This document shows positions 34,788-44,571 of a stretch of DNA of 64,000 bases, one piece after another. The DNA is taken from positions 496,001 through 560,000 of the forward strand of contig SNWL01000008.1 in NCBI GenBank assembly GCA_004362315.1. Direction: 5' to 3'. Below the pieces are notes generated by a model that worked only from the letters and a program-made list of their open reading frames with translations, did no database searches and was not told the origin of the DNA. This stretch comes from Mycobacterium sp. BK086. GTDB taxonomy: Bacteria; Actinomycetota; Actinomycetes; Mycobacteriales; Mycobacteriaceae. Numbering within the stretch: the stretch's first letter is position 1; each line of letters starts with the position of its first letter. Both the position numbers and the translations under genes were made by a program.

Positions 34788-35462
34788 ATGTCTACAGTTA
34801 CCAGCTGGGCGAAATCCGTAGCGGTACACCTGGATTCGCGTGACCACGGCCGACGTAGGTTCTTGACCGAACTCGGCGAACATGCTGATGTCTTCGATGT
34901 CGGCTGTGGCAATGATTCGCCGTACCTCTTCAAATCGATTCGCCCTGATATTCGGTACGTCGGTCTCGACGTGGGTGACTACTACCAGGAACACGAGCCG
35001 GCCGAGTACGCCGATGATTACGTCGTCGTTCCGGTCAGCCAGTTTCTGAACGCCATCCAACAACGCGCGGAACAATTCGACGCCGTCGTCAGCGCCCACA
35101 ACCTCGAGCACTGCGACGATCCCGACAACGTCGTCAAAGCGATGGCCCAAGCGCTGCGTCCGGGTGGGCGGCTCTACCTCGCGTTCCCCTCAGCCGCATC
35201 GCTGTCCATGCCGTCGCGGCAGGGCACGCTGAACTTCTTCGACGACACGACGCACGTACGCCCTCCCGACTTCCAGAATGTGTTGCGGCTGCTCCGCGCC
35301 GAGGGGGTCACCATCGATTTCGCCGCCGAACGCTACCGGCCACCATCGCGTGTGGTGATCGGCGCGTTGAACGAGCCGGTGAGTCGGATGCGCAAGCAGG
35401 TGATGCGCGGGACGTGGGCGCTGTACGGGTTTGAAACTGTGATCTGGGGACGAAAGCGATAG
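34788..35462 (+). CDS. Class I SAM-dependent methyltransferase
   Basis: This 224-aa protein has DVFDVGCGNDSPYLF (motif I), VGLDVGDYY and AVVSAHNLEHCDDPDNV (Methyltransf_11 style), and PGGRLYLAFPS. Its start at 34788 (ATG, GTAGGAATG context) is preferred over longer frames. An AT-rich leader precedes it. The target is unknown; the fold is often seen with glycan-modifying methyltransferases. Confidence 0.85.
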   Translation: MSTVTSWAKSVAVHLDSRDHGRRRFLTELGEHADVFDVGCGNDSPYLFKSIRPDIRYVGLDVGDYYQEHEPAEYADDYVVVPVSQFLNAIQQRAEQFDAVVSAHNLEHCDDPDNVVKAMAQALRPGGRLYLAFPSAASLSMPSRQGTLNFFDDTTHVRPPDFQNVLRLLRAEGVTIDFAAERYRPPSRVVIGALNEPVSRMRKQVMRGTWALYGFETVIWGRKR

Positions 35463-35466
35463 CGCC

Positions 35467-36183
35467 TCAGGCGCCCATGAGTGAGCGCCACTGGTCCAGG
35501 GTCGACACCTTGTAGACGTAGTTGGAGCGCTTGACCTCTGAGAGCGCGGCGCTGGGTTCGATGGAGTACCAGTGCCCGGGGAACACCGTTGGGTCGTTGG
35601 AGAGCGCGGCCAGCTGCTGCAGGCTGCGGAACATCTCGTCGACATCGCCGCCGGGGAAGTCGGTGCGACCACAGCCGTCGAGGAACAACGTGTCGCCCGC
35701 GACCAGGCGCCCGTCGAGCAGGAAGCACTGGCTGCCCGGCGTGTGGCCGGGGGTGTGGAGCAGCTCGATCTCGATGGCGCCGACGTCGACCTTGTCGCCG
35801 TGCTCGTGGGTGCTGAGGCTGCTCATCGGGATGCCGGTCACCCGAGACACGTAGAGCGCTTCGTGGGTGTTCACGTGCACGGGCACCTCGACCCGCTCAA
35901 GCAACTCGGCCAGACCAGCGAGCGTGTAGCCCATCATCGAGCCACCGACGTGGTCGGGGTGGTGGTGGGTCACCAGCACGCCGGACAGGTGCATGCCGTC
36001 GGCCTCGAGGGTGTCGACCAGGTCGCCCGCCGCGTAAGCCGGGTCGACGACGACCGCGTCACCGGTCTCCCGGTCGCCGATGAGGTAGGCGAAGTTGCGC
36101 ATCTGCTGCGCCATCATGTCGCCGGCGGCGAAATCCCGGCCGGAAAGCAATTGGCGAAAATACAGACGGTCGGTCGATGCCAT
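35467..36183 (-). CDS. Metallo-beta-lactamase-fold hydrolase (glyoxalase II-like)
   Basis: This 238-aa protein has the metal motif HHHPDHVGG, TPGHTPGS and LFLDGCGRTDFPGGD, fitting the glyoxalase II-type family. The position, just before tRNA-Thr and rpmG, matches M. tuberculosis Rv0634c. It probably hydrolyses S-lactoyl-thiol or related thioesters in the cytoplasm. The ATG is at 36183. Confidence 0.9.
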   Translation of the reverse strand: MASTDRLYFRQLLSGRDFAAGDMMAQQMRNFAYLIGDRETGDAVVVDPAYAAGDLVDTLEADGMHLSGVLVTHHHPDHVGGSMMGYTLAGLAELLERVEVPVHVNTHEALYVSRVTGIPMSSLSTHEHGDKVDVGAIEIELLHTPGHTPGSQCFLLDGRLVAGDTLFLDGCGRTDFPGGDVDEMFRSLQQLAALSNDPTVFPGHWYSIEPSAALSEVKRSNYVYKVSTLDQWRSLMGA

Positions 36184-36226
36184 GGGACTAACAGTAAGGC
36201 GTGCTACCCGGCGGGCCAGGCTCGGC

Positions 36227-36703
36227 CTAGGCGGACGGGGGTCCCACTCTGATCAGCGAGAACGGGGCAGCGACATTGCGAGACTGATTGTCGTCGCACA
36301 CTCCGGGCTCGAAATAGGAGCGATAGCCGGTATTGGTCGCCGCGTCCCATGAATAGCTATAGGTGACGCCGTATTTCGAGCTGTCCTTGCAGCTCCGCTG
36401 GGAATCGATGGGTTCCATCACCCACGAGCCGACCCCCCAGTAGGCGTTCTTGGTCCAGTGCGGCTTCTTTTGGGCAAGGTCTGACGCCGCGAATTCCTTG
36501 ACCTGGATGCACTGGTCGGCGTCGTTCTCGCACGGGCTGACAACCCAGAAGGCGGACGCCTTTGTCTGGTTCTTGAACAGAAGGTCGTAGACGCCGACCG
36601 CATTCATCGTGATGTCATCGGTGGCCGCAGCCTGACCGGCCAGCCCGACGGCCGCGACGTTTGCCGCCAGTACCGAAGCTGTTACTAACCGTGCCAATTT
36701 CAT
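36227..36703 (-). CDS. Secreted hypothetical protein with four cysteines
   Basis: This 158-aa protein has a signal peptide (KLARLVTASVLAANVAAVGL, then AGQAAA) and a mature part of ~130 aa with four Cys (SPCEND, QCIQ, RSCKD, GVCDD), which could form two disulfides. The ATG at 36703 is set by the signal peptide. I do not recognise the family. Confidence 0.75.
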   Translation of the reverse strand: MKLARLVTASVLAANVAAVGLAGQAAATDDITMNAVGVYDLLFKNQTKASAFWVVSPCENDADQCIQVKEFAASDLAQKKPHWTKNAYWGVGSWVMEPIDSQRSCKDSSKYGVTYSYSWDAATNTGYRSYFEPGVCDDNQSRNVAAPFSLIRVGPPSA

Positions 36704-36901
36704 GCTGCTCCCCACCCCTTCGACGTCGTGCAACGAAGTTTCGCACTTTACACAAACGCACTTGGGCCCAACAGTAGCCACGACTGGTGTCGGGCGTTCT
36801 CGTACACGGACTTACGCGCGATGAACTCGGCTGGTATTTCGGGTGATCAGCTGTGAGCGACGGTGTCGAGTTCACCCGTGACCGTCGCTCCGACGTGCGG
36901 T

Positions 36902-36931
36902 TTGGCTGAGCCGAGCAGCAGGCTGTACCCT
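36902..36931 (+). promoter_or_regulatory. Predicted promoter for tRNA-Thr region
   Basis: TTGGCT (36902-36907) and TACCCT (36926-36931) are 18 bp apart and end ~42 bp before the tRNA, matching the mycobacterial housekeeping -35/-10 pattern (TANNNT). This is a prediction from sequence only. Confidence 0.4.
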
Positions 36932-36973
36932 CTTTAAGGCCCACGCCGCGCGTCAGTTTGCGTCGAGGGTCAG

Positions 36974-37046
36974 GCCCCCTTAGCTCAGTCGGTAGAGCGT
37001 TTCCATGGTAAGGAAAAGGTCAACGGTTCGATTCCGTTAGGGGGCT
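36974..37046 (+). tRNA. thrT: tRNA-Thr (GGT)
   Basis: A complete cloverleaf of 73 nt: acceptor GCCCCCT/AGGGGGC, anticodon loop ATGGTAA with GGT, T-loop TTCGATT. No CCA is encoded. It precedes tRNA-Met and rpmG, as in M. tuberculosis. Confidence 0.95.
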
Positions 37047-37107
37047 CGGTGGACACTCGGATATCTCGGCTGACCTCTGGGCGCGGAGTTCCGCAAGTGC
37101 CTATCGG

Positions 37108-37181
37108 GGCGGTGTAGCTCAGCTGGTTAGAGCGCACGACTCATAATCGTGAGGTCGGGAGATCGAGCCTCCCCACCGCTA
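37108..37181 (+). tRNA. metT: tRNA-Met (CAT), elongator type
   Basis: A 74-nt cloverleaf: acceptor GGCGGTG/CACCGCT (G1-U72 wobble), anticodon arm ACGACTCATAATCGT with CAT, T-stem GGGAG/CTCCC. The T-loop is ATCGAGC, so position 54 is A rather than T. No CCA is encoded. It sits 42 bases before rpmG. Confidence 0.92.
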
Positions 37182-37223
37182 CTAGTAGTAGATGCAACGA
37201 GAACGTGAAAGAAGGCAACGGAC

Positions 37224-37391
37224 GTGGCCTCCAGTACTGACGTACGGCCGAAGATCACTTTGGCCTGCGAGGTGTGCAAGCACCGCAACTACATCACCAA
37301 GAAGAACCGTCGCAACGACCCCGATCGGCTGGAACTGAAGAAGTTCTGCCCGAACTGCGGTCAGCACCAGCCGCACAAAGAGTCGCGCTGA
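37224..37391 (+). CDS. rpmG: 50S ribosomal protein L33
   Basis: This 55-aa protein starts at a GTG ([20 protein letters not shown]) and has two CxxC pairs (CEVC and CPNC), so it is the zinc-binding (C+) form. It lies after tRNA-Met and before the had genes, the same order as rpmG2 (Rv0634B) in M. tuberculosis. It is a component of the large ribosomal subunit. Confidence 0.95.
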   Translation: MASSTDVRPKITLACEVCKHRNYITKKNRRNDPDRLELKKFCPNCGQHQPHKESR

Positions 37392-37482
37392 TTTATCGGC
37401 CGCATCCGGCGGCCGGTAGCACAGGAGACCCACGCGCCGCTTGCCCGGCGGCGTGAGTAAGACGGAAAGAGTGGCTTCAACG

Positions 37483-37911
37483 ATGGCATTGCGTGAGTTC
37501 AGTTCGGTCAAGGTGGGCGAGGAACTGCCCGAACGGGTGATCACTCTGACCCGAGCCGATCTGGTCAACTACGCCGGCGTATCCGGCGACCTCAACCCCA
37601 TCCACTGGGACGACGAGATCGCCAAGCAGGTCGGCCTGGACACCGCGATCGCTCACGGCATGCTGACGATGGGTCTCGGTGGCGGCTATGTGTCGTCCTG
37701 GGTCGGCGACCCCGGCGCGGTGACCGAATTCAACGTGCGCTTCACCGCGATCGTGCCGGTGCCCAATGACGGGGTCGGCGCCGAGATTCTGTTCACCGGC
37801 AAGGTGAAATCGGCCGATCCCGAGACCAAGTCCGTGACGATCGCTCTGATCGCCACCACCGGCGGGAAGAAGATCTTCGGCCGCGCCGTCGCGACAGCAA
37901 AGCTGGCGTAA
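37483..37911 (+). CDS. hadB: (3R)-hydroxyacyl-ACP dehydratase subunit HadB
   Basis: This 142-aa single hot-dog protein starts MALREFSSVKVGEELPE and is nearly identical to M. tuberculosis HadB; the catalytic region is DLNPIHWDDEIAK (Asp and His) with AIAHGMLTMGLGGGY. It supplies the active site of the FAS-II dehydratase that helps elongate mycolic acid precursors. It normally follows hadA, but here rpmG is directly upstream with only 91 bp between, and no hadA is present. It is followed by hadC after 3 bases. Confidence 0.97.
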   Translation: MALREFSSVKVGEELPERVITLTRADLVNYAGVSGDLNPIHWDDEIAKQVGLDTAIAHGMLTMGLGGGYVSSWVGDPGAVTEFNVRFTAIVPVPNDGVGAEILFTGKVKSADPETKSVTIALIATTGGKKIFGRAVATAKLA

Positions 37912-37914
37912 CCG

Positions 37915-38427
37915 ATGGCTCTCAAGACTGATATCCGCGGGATGGTCTGGGAATACCCCGACACTTTTGTGGTGGGCCGTGAGCAGATCCGCCAGTACGC
38001 GAAGTCGGTGAAATCGACCGACCCGGCCTCGATGGACGAAAAGGCCGCCGCCGAACTCGGGCATTCCGGCCTGGTGGCGTCGCCGACGTTCATGTCGATC
38101 CTGGCGGTGATGATCCAGAACCACTTCTTCCAGCATGTCGACATCGGTTTGGAGACGTTGCAAATCGTCCAGGTGGACCAGAAATTCCGGTTCAACCGAC
38201 CGATCGTCGAGGGTGACTCGGTGCGCGGCACCATGTACATCGAATCCGTCGAGGAGCGCTTCGGCGCCGACATCGTCACCACCCGCAACGTCCTGGTCGA
38301 CCAGCACGGCGAGGTGATCATGGAATCCTTCACCACGCTGATGGGCCACGAGGGCGACAATTCGATTTCCGCCGGCTGGGATCCGGAGACCGGGCAGGTG
38401 CTCCGCAAGCCGGTCACTCACGACTAA
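37915..38427 (+). CDS. hadC: (3R)-hydroxyacyl-ACP dehydratase subunit HadC
   Basis: This 170-aa protein starts MALKTDIRGMVWEYPDTFVVG and has the HadC traits HVDIGLETLQIVQVDQKF and ERFGADIVTTRN. It is the non-catalytic hot-dog partner of HadB in the HadBC dehydratase, which favours longer chains in mycolic acid synthesis. hadA, its usual alternative partner subunit, is absent from this locus, so HadBC may be the only complex encoded here. Confidence 0.97.
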   Translation: MALKTDIRGMVWEYPDTFVVGREQIRQYAKSVKSTDPASMDEKAAAELGHSGLVASPTFMSILAVMIQNHFFQHVDIGLETLQIVQVDQKFRFNRPIVEGDSVRGTMYIESVEERFGADIVTTRNVLVDQHGEVIMESFTTLMGHEGDNSISAGWDPETGQVLRKPVTHD

Positions 38428-38490
38428 CGGCGGATTAACACCTGCCCGATGTGCCGTTGTACACTCGGACCTCGGGGTTTTCCCAGATAA

Positions 38491-38533
38491 GCGCGCTGTC
38501 CGTCGGTTCGGGTTGACCGAACGGGGAGCGCGC
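38491..38533 (+). terminator. Interrupted hairpin after hadC
   Basis: GCGCGCT (38491-38497) pairs with AGCGCGC (38527-38533), and GTTCGG (38506-38511) pairs with CCGAAC (38517-38522), leaving internal bulges. It lies between hadC and tRNA-Trp with no T tract, so it may be a terminator or processing structure. Confidence 0.4.
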
Positions 38534-38558
38534 GAATCATGTGGGGCTCCCTTTGCAG

Positions 38559-38631
<73 letters not shown>

Positions 38632-38745
38632 CAATAACTGAATAAGACTGGACCAGAACATGGTGGACACTGGAGAGTGCACACCGGGCTGGGGTACACC
38701 GGACTGGGGTACTTGGCCTAGACACTCGACACAAAGGAGCATGCG

Positions 38746-39180
38746 GTGAGCGACGAGCGCGAGAGTGCTGACGCCGCAGGCAATGGCGACGGCAACGAGG
38801 ACACCGGCGGCCAGGCCGTCGCCGTGTCCCGCCCCGCGCGTCCCACTGGTAAGCGGTCCCGGGCAGCCGGTGCCACCGCGCTGGCCGAGCCGGAGGAAGC
38901 CGAATCGACCGCCGAGGAACTCGGTGTCGACAAGGACAAGCCCGCCAAGAAGGCCAAGGCCAAGAAAAAGGCGAAGTCCGGAGCGTCGCGCAACCCGATC
39001 CTGTTCGTCTGGAATTACCTCAAGCAGGTCGTAGCCGAACTGCGCAAGGTGATCTGGCCGAATCGCAAGCAGATGGTCAGCTACACCACCGTGGTCCTGC
39101 TGTTCCTGGCCTTCATGGTGGCCCTGATCGGTGGGGTCGACCTGGGCCTGGCCAAGCTTGTGCTGTGGGTGTTCGGCTAG
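38746..39180 (+). CDS. secE: Preprotein translocase subunit SecE
   Basis: This 144-aa protein has a long charged N-terminal extension, a Lys-rich stretch, then [20 protein letters not shown] and one membrane helix ([20 protein letters not shown]), the SecE signature. It stabilises SecY in the translocon. The GTG at 38746 is used. It is upstream of nusG in the standard order. Confidence 0.95.
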   Translation: MSDERESADAAGNGDGNEDTGGQAVAVSRPARPTGKRSRAAGATALAEPEEAESTAEELGVDKDKPAKKAKAKKKAKSGASRNPILFVWNYLKQVVAELRKVIWPNRKQMVSYTTVVLLFLAFMVALIGGVDLGLAKLVLWVFG

Positions 39181-39208
39181 CGAACGCTGACGTTTTAGAG
39201 AGGACTGA

Positions 39209-39994
<786 letters not shown>

Positions 39995-40031
39995 TCGCTG
40001 TCCGCGATCACTAGAAAGGAAACAACCCCCA

Positions 40032-40460
40032 ATGGCCCCGAAGAAAAAGGTCGTCGGGCTGATCAAGCTGCAGATCCAGGCCGGGCAGGCCAACCCCGCC
40101 CCGCCGGTCGGCCCTGCGCTCGGCCAGCACGGCGTCAACATCATGGAGTTCTGCAAGGCGTACAACGCCGCGACGGAGAACCAGCGCGGCAACGTCATCC
40201 CCGTGGAGATCAGCGTCTACGAGGATCGCAGCTTCACCTTCGCGCTGAAGACCCCGCCGGCTGCACGGCTGCTGCTCAAGGCTGCCGGTATCCAGAAGGG
40301 TTCGGCCGAACCGCACAAGACCAAGGTCGCCAAGGTGACGTGGGATCAGGTGCGCGAGATCGCCGAGACCAAGAAGGAAGATCTCAACGCCAACGACATC
40401 GATCAGGCTGCCAAGATCATCGCCGGCACCGCCCGGTCGATGGGCATCACAGTCGAATAA
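40032..40460 (+). CDS. rplK: 50S ribosomal protein L11
   Basis: This 142-aa protein begins [20 protein letters not shown] and contains [17 protein letters not shown] and [14 protein letters not shown], canonical L11. It forms the GTPase-associated centre of the large subunit. It is followed by rplA, as in most bacteria. Confidence 0.97.
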   Translation: MAPKKKVVGLIKLQIQAGQANPAPPVGPALGQHGVNIMEFCKAYNAATENQRGNVIPVEISVYEDRSFTFALKTPPAARLLLKAAGIQKGSAEPHKTKVAKVTWDQVREIAETKKEDLNANDIDQAAKIIAGTARSMGITVE

Positions 40461-40525
40461 GACGGAACGCGTGGGAGGGCTGGCATCGGCCCGAGAACCA
40501 CGACCTCATCAACTAGGAGAACGAA

Positions 40526-41236
40526 ATGAGCAAGACGAGCAAGGCCTACCGCGAAGCCGCGGAGAAGGTCGACAAGACCAAGCTGTACTCGCCGCTGGAA
40601 GCTGCGAAGCTGGCCAAGGAGACGTCGTCGAAGAAGCAGGACGCGACCGTCGAGGTGGCGATCCGGCTCGGCGTCGACCCGCGCAAGGCCGACCAGATGG
40701 TCCGCGGCACGGTCAACCTGCCCAACGGCACGGGTAAGACCGCACGTGTCGCCGTCTTCGCGGTCGGCGAGAAGGCCGAGCAGGCCAAGGAAGCCGGTGC
40801 GGACATCGTTGGCAGCGACGACCTGATCGAGCAGATCCAGGGCGGCATGCTCGACTTCGACGCCGCGATCGCCACGCCCGACCAGATGGCCAAGGTGGGT
40901 CGCATCGCCCGCGTGCTGGGCCCGCGCGGTCTGATGCCGAACCCCAAGACCGGCACCGTCACTCCGGATGTGGCCAAGGCCGTCAGCGACATCAAGGGCG
41001 GCAAGATCAACTTCCGCGTCGACAAGCAGGCCAACCTGCACTTCGTGATCGGCAAGGCATCCTTCGACGAGAAGAAGCTGGCCGAGAACTACGGTGCCGC
41101 GCTGGACGAGGTGCTCCGTGCCAAGCCGTCGTCCTCGAAGGGCCGCTACCTCAAGAAGATCACCGTGTCGACGACCACGGGCCCGGGCATCCCGGTCGAC
41201 CCGGCCGTCATCCGGAACTTCACCGAAGAGGCTTAA
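40526..41236 (+). CDS. rplA: 50S ribosomal protein L1
   Basis: This 236-aa protein has [38 protein letters not shown] and the [18 protein letters not shown] segment of L1. It forms the mobile L1 stalk and often represses its own mRNA. A GGAGAACG site precedes the ATG. A strong hairpin follows the gene. Confidence 0.97.
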   Translation: MSKTSKAYREAAEKVDKTKLYSPLEAAKLAKETSSKKQDATVEVAIRLGVDPRKADQMVRGTVNLPNGTGKTARVAVFAVGEKAEQAKEAGADIVGSDDLIEQIQGGMLDFDAAIATPDQMAKVGRIARVLGPRGLMPNPKTGTVTPDVAKAVSDIKGGKINFRVDKQANLHFVIGKASFDEKKLAENYGAALDEVLRAKPSSSKGRYLKKITVSTTTGPGIPVDPAVIRNFTEEA

Positions 41237-41247
41237 GTCTCGACGCG

Positions 41248-41277
41248 AGTGGCCACCTACTGAGGTAGGTGGCCACT
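41248..41277. terminator. Perfect 13-bp terminator hairpin after rplA
   Basis: AGTGGCCACCTAC (41248-41260) and GTAGGTGGCCACT (41265-41277) pair around TGAG, followed by TGTCGTTTC. It lies between rplA and a convergent gene, so it may serve both strands. Confidence 0.85.
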
Positions 41278-41284
41278 TGTCGTT

Positions 41285-42280
41285 TCAGGACGCGGTCGGG
41301 TCCAGGGGCACCTGAACCGTGGTGAGCACCGCGCGGTGATCCGAGCCCGGAACCTCGATGGTCCGCACCGATGAGGCGGCGGCATTCCGGGTCAGCACGT
41401 GGTCGATGGTGATGACCGGCGGGAACTTCCGGTTGGCGGGAAACGTCGGCGCGAACCCGGACCCGCTCTGTTCGACGGCATCGCGGTAACCGTTGGTCAG
41501 AAGATCCCGGAACTGGCGCATATCCGGGGTGCTGTTGTAATCGCCGCCGATGATCACCGCTCCGGGCCCAGCTGTGCGAGCGAAATTGTCCAATTGCACC
41601 TTCGCGCCGGCCATTCCGCCCCGCCACTCGGCGACCGTGTTCGTGTCGCCCGCGATGGGTGAGTAGACGTGGACGCTGGCCAGCAGCGGCTCGAATCGCA
41701 GACCGGGGATCTCCAGCTGCGCGGCCGGCATGCTCACGCCGCGGTGCCGTGGTGCCGACAGCACCGAGAGCGGATAGCGGCTCCATATGCCGATCCCGCC
41801 GGCGCCGGGGGCAGGCAGCAGATGCGAGTAGGGGAATGCGGCGTCGATGCCGGCTTTCTGGAGACGGTTGACTGCCCCGGGTGTCAGCTCGGCGACGGTC
41901 ACGACGTCGGCCTCACCTGTAGCCAGCTTGACGATGAAGGTGGGGTCCGCCTGCCCATGTCGCAGATTCGACGAGAGCACCCGGATGTCTTGGTAGGCGC
42001 CAACATCCGCTGGTCTTCCGAGGTAATACCACGAGATCTGGACGGCGAGACTGGCCGCCACGACCGCCACGGCAAGCATCGACAGCAGGTACCGGCGGCA
42101 CGATGCTGCCACGATGACGCCGGCGAACGCGGCCAGCCAGACGTACGGTGACCCAACCGCGAGCACCAGGCTGGGAATGGTCGATATCGGCTGGGTGCGT
42201 GCGATCAGCGCCAGGGCGGTGAGGAGCAGTGTCGCGACGGCGAAGGTCGTCCACAGTGCGACGCGGATCGTGCGTGACAA
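41285..42280 (-). CDS. Membrane-anchored endonuclease/exonuclease/phosphatase family protein
   Basis: This 331-aa protein has three N-terminal hydrophobic segments (ALWTTFAVATLLLTALALIA and others), then an EEP domain: VLSSNLRHG (Asn), IIGGDYNSTPDM (Asp, Asn), TIDHVLTRN and PGSDHRAVL. EEP enzymes cleave phosphodiester or phosphomonoester bonds; the substrate may lie outside the membrane. The start is probably the TTG at 42280, with AAGGG upstream. It is last in the leftward polysaccharide gene series. Confidence 0.85.
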   Translation of the reverse strand: MSRTIRVALWTTFAVATLLLTALALIARTQPISTIPSLVLAVGSPYVWLAAFAGVIVAASCRRYLLSMLAVAVVAASLAVQISWYYLGRPADVGAYQDIRVLSSNLRHGQADPTFIVKLATGEADVVTVAELTPGAVNRLQKAGIDAAFPYSHLLPAPGAGGIGIWSRYPLSVLSAPRHRGVSMPAAQLEIPGLRFEPLLASVHVYSPIAGDTNTVAEWRGGMAGAKVQLDNFARTAGPGAVIIGGDYNSTPDMRQFRDLLTNGYRDAVEQSGSGFAPTFPANRKFPPVITIDHVLTRNAAASSVRTIEVPGSDHRAVLTTVQVPLDPTAS

Positions 42281-42341
42281 GCGGCGATGACCCTTCAGGA
42301 GTGCCGGTCCGTTGCCGGCACGCGCTGATCGGCCGGGTGTA

Positions 42342-43832
42342 TCAGTATGCGCCGCTGTGGCCCAACACTGCTCGTAGGGTCTTCACCGCAATGAGCAGGT
42401 CGGAGATCATCGACCAGTTCTCGACGTAGAAGAGGTCGAGCCGAACCGAGTCTTCCCACGACAGATCCGAGCGACCGCTGACCTGCCACAATCCCGTGAT
42501 ACCGGGCCGCACGAGGAGCCGCCGCTTCGCATAGTCGTCGTAGGACTTGACCTCACCGGCCAGCGGGGGCCGCGGACCCACGACGCTCATGTCGCGCTTG
42601 AAGACGTTGATGAACTGAGGTAGCTCGTCAAGGCTGTATTTGCGCAGGAACCGACCGACCGGGGTGATCCGCGGGTCGCTGCGCATCTTGAACAGCACCC
42701 CGCCTTCACTCTCGTTCAGTTCGGCGAGTTCGGCGCGCATCTTGTCGGCGCCGTCGACCATCGTGCGGAACTTGATCATCTCGAACGGCTCGCCATCGAG
42801 CCCGATCCGCTCCTGACGGTAGAAGATCGGGCCCTTGCTGGTCAGCTTGATCGCGAGCGCGAGGGCCACCAGGACGGGCAGTCCGAACAAGAGAACGGTG
42901 CTGGAGAAGACGATGTCGAAGAGGCGCTTCTGGAATCGCTTGGCGCCGTGGTACTGCGGCTTCTCGACGTGGATCAGCGGGAGGCCGGCGACTGGGCGCA
43001 TCTGCAGTCGCGGACCGGCGACATCGACGACTCCGGGCGCGACGAGCAAGTCGATGTTCAGTTTCTCGAGCTCCCAGGACAGATTCCGGATGCCGCGGCC
43101 GTCGAGCCGTTCGGTAGCGGTGATGGCTACCGCATGGCTGTTGGTGGCGGTGACCGCACCGACCACGTTGGTCTCGTCCCCGAAGGTCGGGATCGTTCCG
43201 ACACCGGGAACGGTGAGTTCGGTCCGGTTGAGCGGGCCGGAAATGCAGGCGCCGACGACCTCGTATTCAGACCATTCCTCGCGGGCCAACGACCTCGACA
43301 GGTCCCGTACTGCCGGGGCGCTGCCGACGACGACCACACGGGTGATGCAACGGCCGTACTTCTGTCGTGCCCGCACGACGATGCGGCGAGCGACCCATCG
43401 ACCCAGGCCGAGGAAGACGATGCCGGCTGGGAGTGCGATCACCAGGTAGCCGCGAGCGATCTCGAGTTTGAACAACATCGAGATGATCGCGATGCCCCCG
43501 AATACCGCTGCGGTCCCCACCCAGACGCGTCGATACTCCTCGGCGCCGGATCCGATGATCCGCGGCGAGCGCGAGTGGTTGATCGACAACGCCAGCATCC
43601 AGAGCACGGCGATGGCGACCGAAACCAGCAAGTAGTTCGAATAGCGGTAGCCCAGATCGTTCTCCGGCAACGCGCCGAAGCGCAGCCATTGGGCAAGACC
43701 GACCGAAAGGATGACGCCGATCAGGTCGACCGCGCCCAGCCTGCGTGAATAACTCTGTTGCCATGCCGGAAGTTGCTCCGGAATCGGCACGACCTGGGCC
43801 GGTGAATCCAGCCTGTCGTTGATTGCCGTCAT
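42342..43832 (-). CDS. Polyprenyl-phosphate glycosyl-1-phosphate transferase (WcaJ/WbaP family)
   Basis: This 496-aa protein has an N-terminal half with about four membrane helices and a Rossmann-like central domain (VVVVGSAPAVRDL), and a C-terminal sugar transferase: KRLFDIVFSS (membrane segment), KGPIFYRQERIGLDGEPF, MIKFRTMVDGADK, KYSLDELPQFINVFKRDMS, VGPRPPL and RPGITGLWQVSGR. It attaches the first sugar phosphate to undecaprenyl or decaprenyl phosphate, starting exopolysaccharide repeats. The ATG at 43832 is preferred to the longer frame. Confidence 0.93.
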   Translation of the reverse strand: MTAINDRLDSPAQVVPIPEQLPAWQQSYSRRLGAVDLIGVILSVGLAQWLRFGALPENDLGYRYSNYLLVSVAIAVLWMLALSINHSRSPRIIGSGAEEYRRVWVGTAAVFGGIAIISMLFKLEIARGYLVIALPAGIVFLGLGRWVARRIVVRARQKYGRCITRVVVVGSAPAVRDLSRSLAREEWSEYEVVGACISGPLNRTELTVPGVGTIPTFGDETNVVGAVTATNSHAVAITATERLDGRGIRNLSWELEKLNIDLLVAPGVVDVAGPRLQMRPVAGLPLIHVEKPQYHGAKRFQKRLFDIVFSSTVLLFGLPVLVALALAIKLTSKGPIFYRQERIGLDGEPFEMIKFRTMVDGADKMRAELAELNESEGGVLFKMRSDPRITPVGRFLRKYSLDELPQFINVFKRDMSVVGPRPPLAGEVKSYDDYAKRRLLVRPGITGLWQVSGRSDLSWEDSVRLDLFYVENWSMISDLLIAVKTLRAVLGHSGAY

Positions 43833-43986
43833 TTTCCCCCCAAGGAACGTCACGCTATCCCCGCAGTGACGTCGTTGACCCTTCCGAATACTCTCACGGA
43901 GAGGGTGTTTTCGCATAGCGAACGGGAGGACTCGGTGACCTTCGTCCTCCGCGGCCGGCGCTCCTCGAAGCCGTCCATCCAGTTGG

Positions 43987-44496
43987 TCAGGCCTGCCGAC
44001 AGATTTGCAGGATGGGCCGTAGGGCGTCGGTGATGTTGGCGCCGACCTCGGCAAAGAACTCGGGTTCGCGGCCGATCGGATCGGGGATGTCGTGCACATC
44101 GCGTGCGGGTAGCTGTCCACGCAGCGCAGCAAGGTCCTGAAGACGTTCGGCGTCGTAATCCTGCGCGAGCTTGGCCGCCTCGACGAGTGTGAACGTCTTG
44201 TGGAGCTGCCGAGGTGCCAGTTCCAGGACAGCGTCGCGGTGCGCCTTGGACATCGTGAGGACGAGATCGGCGTTCAGTGCGATCTTCGCGGTCAGCTGGC
44301 GCGCGGCAAACTGCGACGCGTCACCACCAAGCTGCTCGAGGACGGTTGCCGCATCGGGGTGCACCGGGTGACCGATGACGGCGCGGGTTCCGGCGCTGGA
44401 GGTCGTGAGGTCGGAAATGCCTAGTTCAGCACCGTAGGTGAGGGCAAGTCGCTCTGCGGTCGGCGACCGGCAGATATTGCCTGTGCATACAAACAA
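43987..44496 (-). CDS. Low-molecular-weight protein-tyrosine phosphatase (Wzb-like)
   Basis: This ~169-aa protein has the phosphatase loop VCTGNICRSP (CX5R) near its N-terminus and HDIPDPIGR (the general-acid Asp region), the hallmarks of low-MW PTPs. In polysaccharide loci these dephosphorylate the Wzc-like kinase, whose tail lies at the right edge. The start is uncertain: TTG at 44496, or CTG at 44505, which would give a family-like HILFVCTGN; no ATG or GTG is available. Confidence 0.88.
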   Translation of the reverse strand: MFVCTGNICRSPTAERLALTYGAELGISDLTTSSAGTRAVIGHPVHPDAATVLEQLGGDASQFAARQLTAKIALNADLVLTMSKAHRDAVLELAPRQLHKTFTLVEAAKLAQDYDAERLQDLAALRGQLPARDVHDIPDPIGREPEFFAEVGANITDALRPILQICRQA

Positions 44497-44571
44497 GATG
44501 TGCAGGGCAGGGCCTTCGGGTCGGTGTTGATTCGGCGTGGTCGATGGTGTCGCACGATCGTAGAACCCGGG

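Noticed and set aside
37392..37482. A remnant of hadA between rpmG and hadB.
   Set aside because: The 91 bp contain no recognisable hot-dog sequence in any frame; only a ribosome site for hadB is evident.
42342..44132. A longer start for the WcaJ-type gene at 44132.
   Set aside because: The extra ~100 residues overlap the phosphatase gene in a different frame and lack similarity; the ATG at 43832 matches family N-termini.
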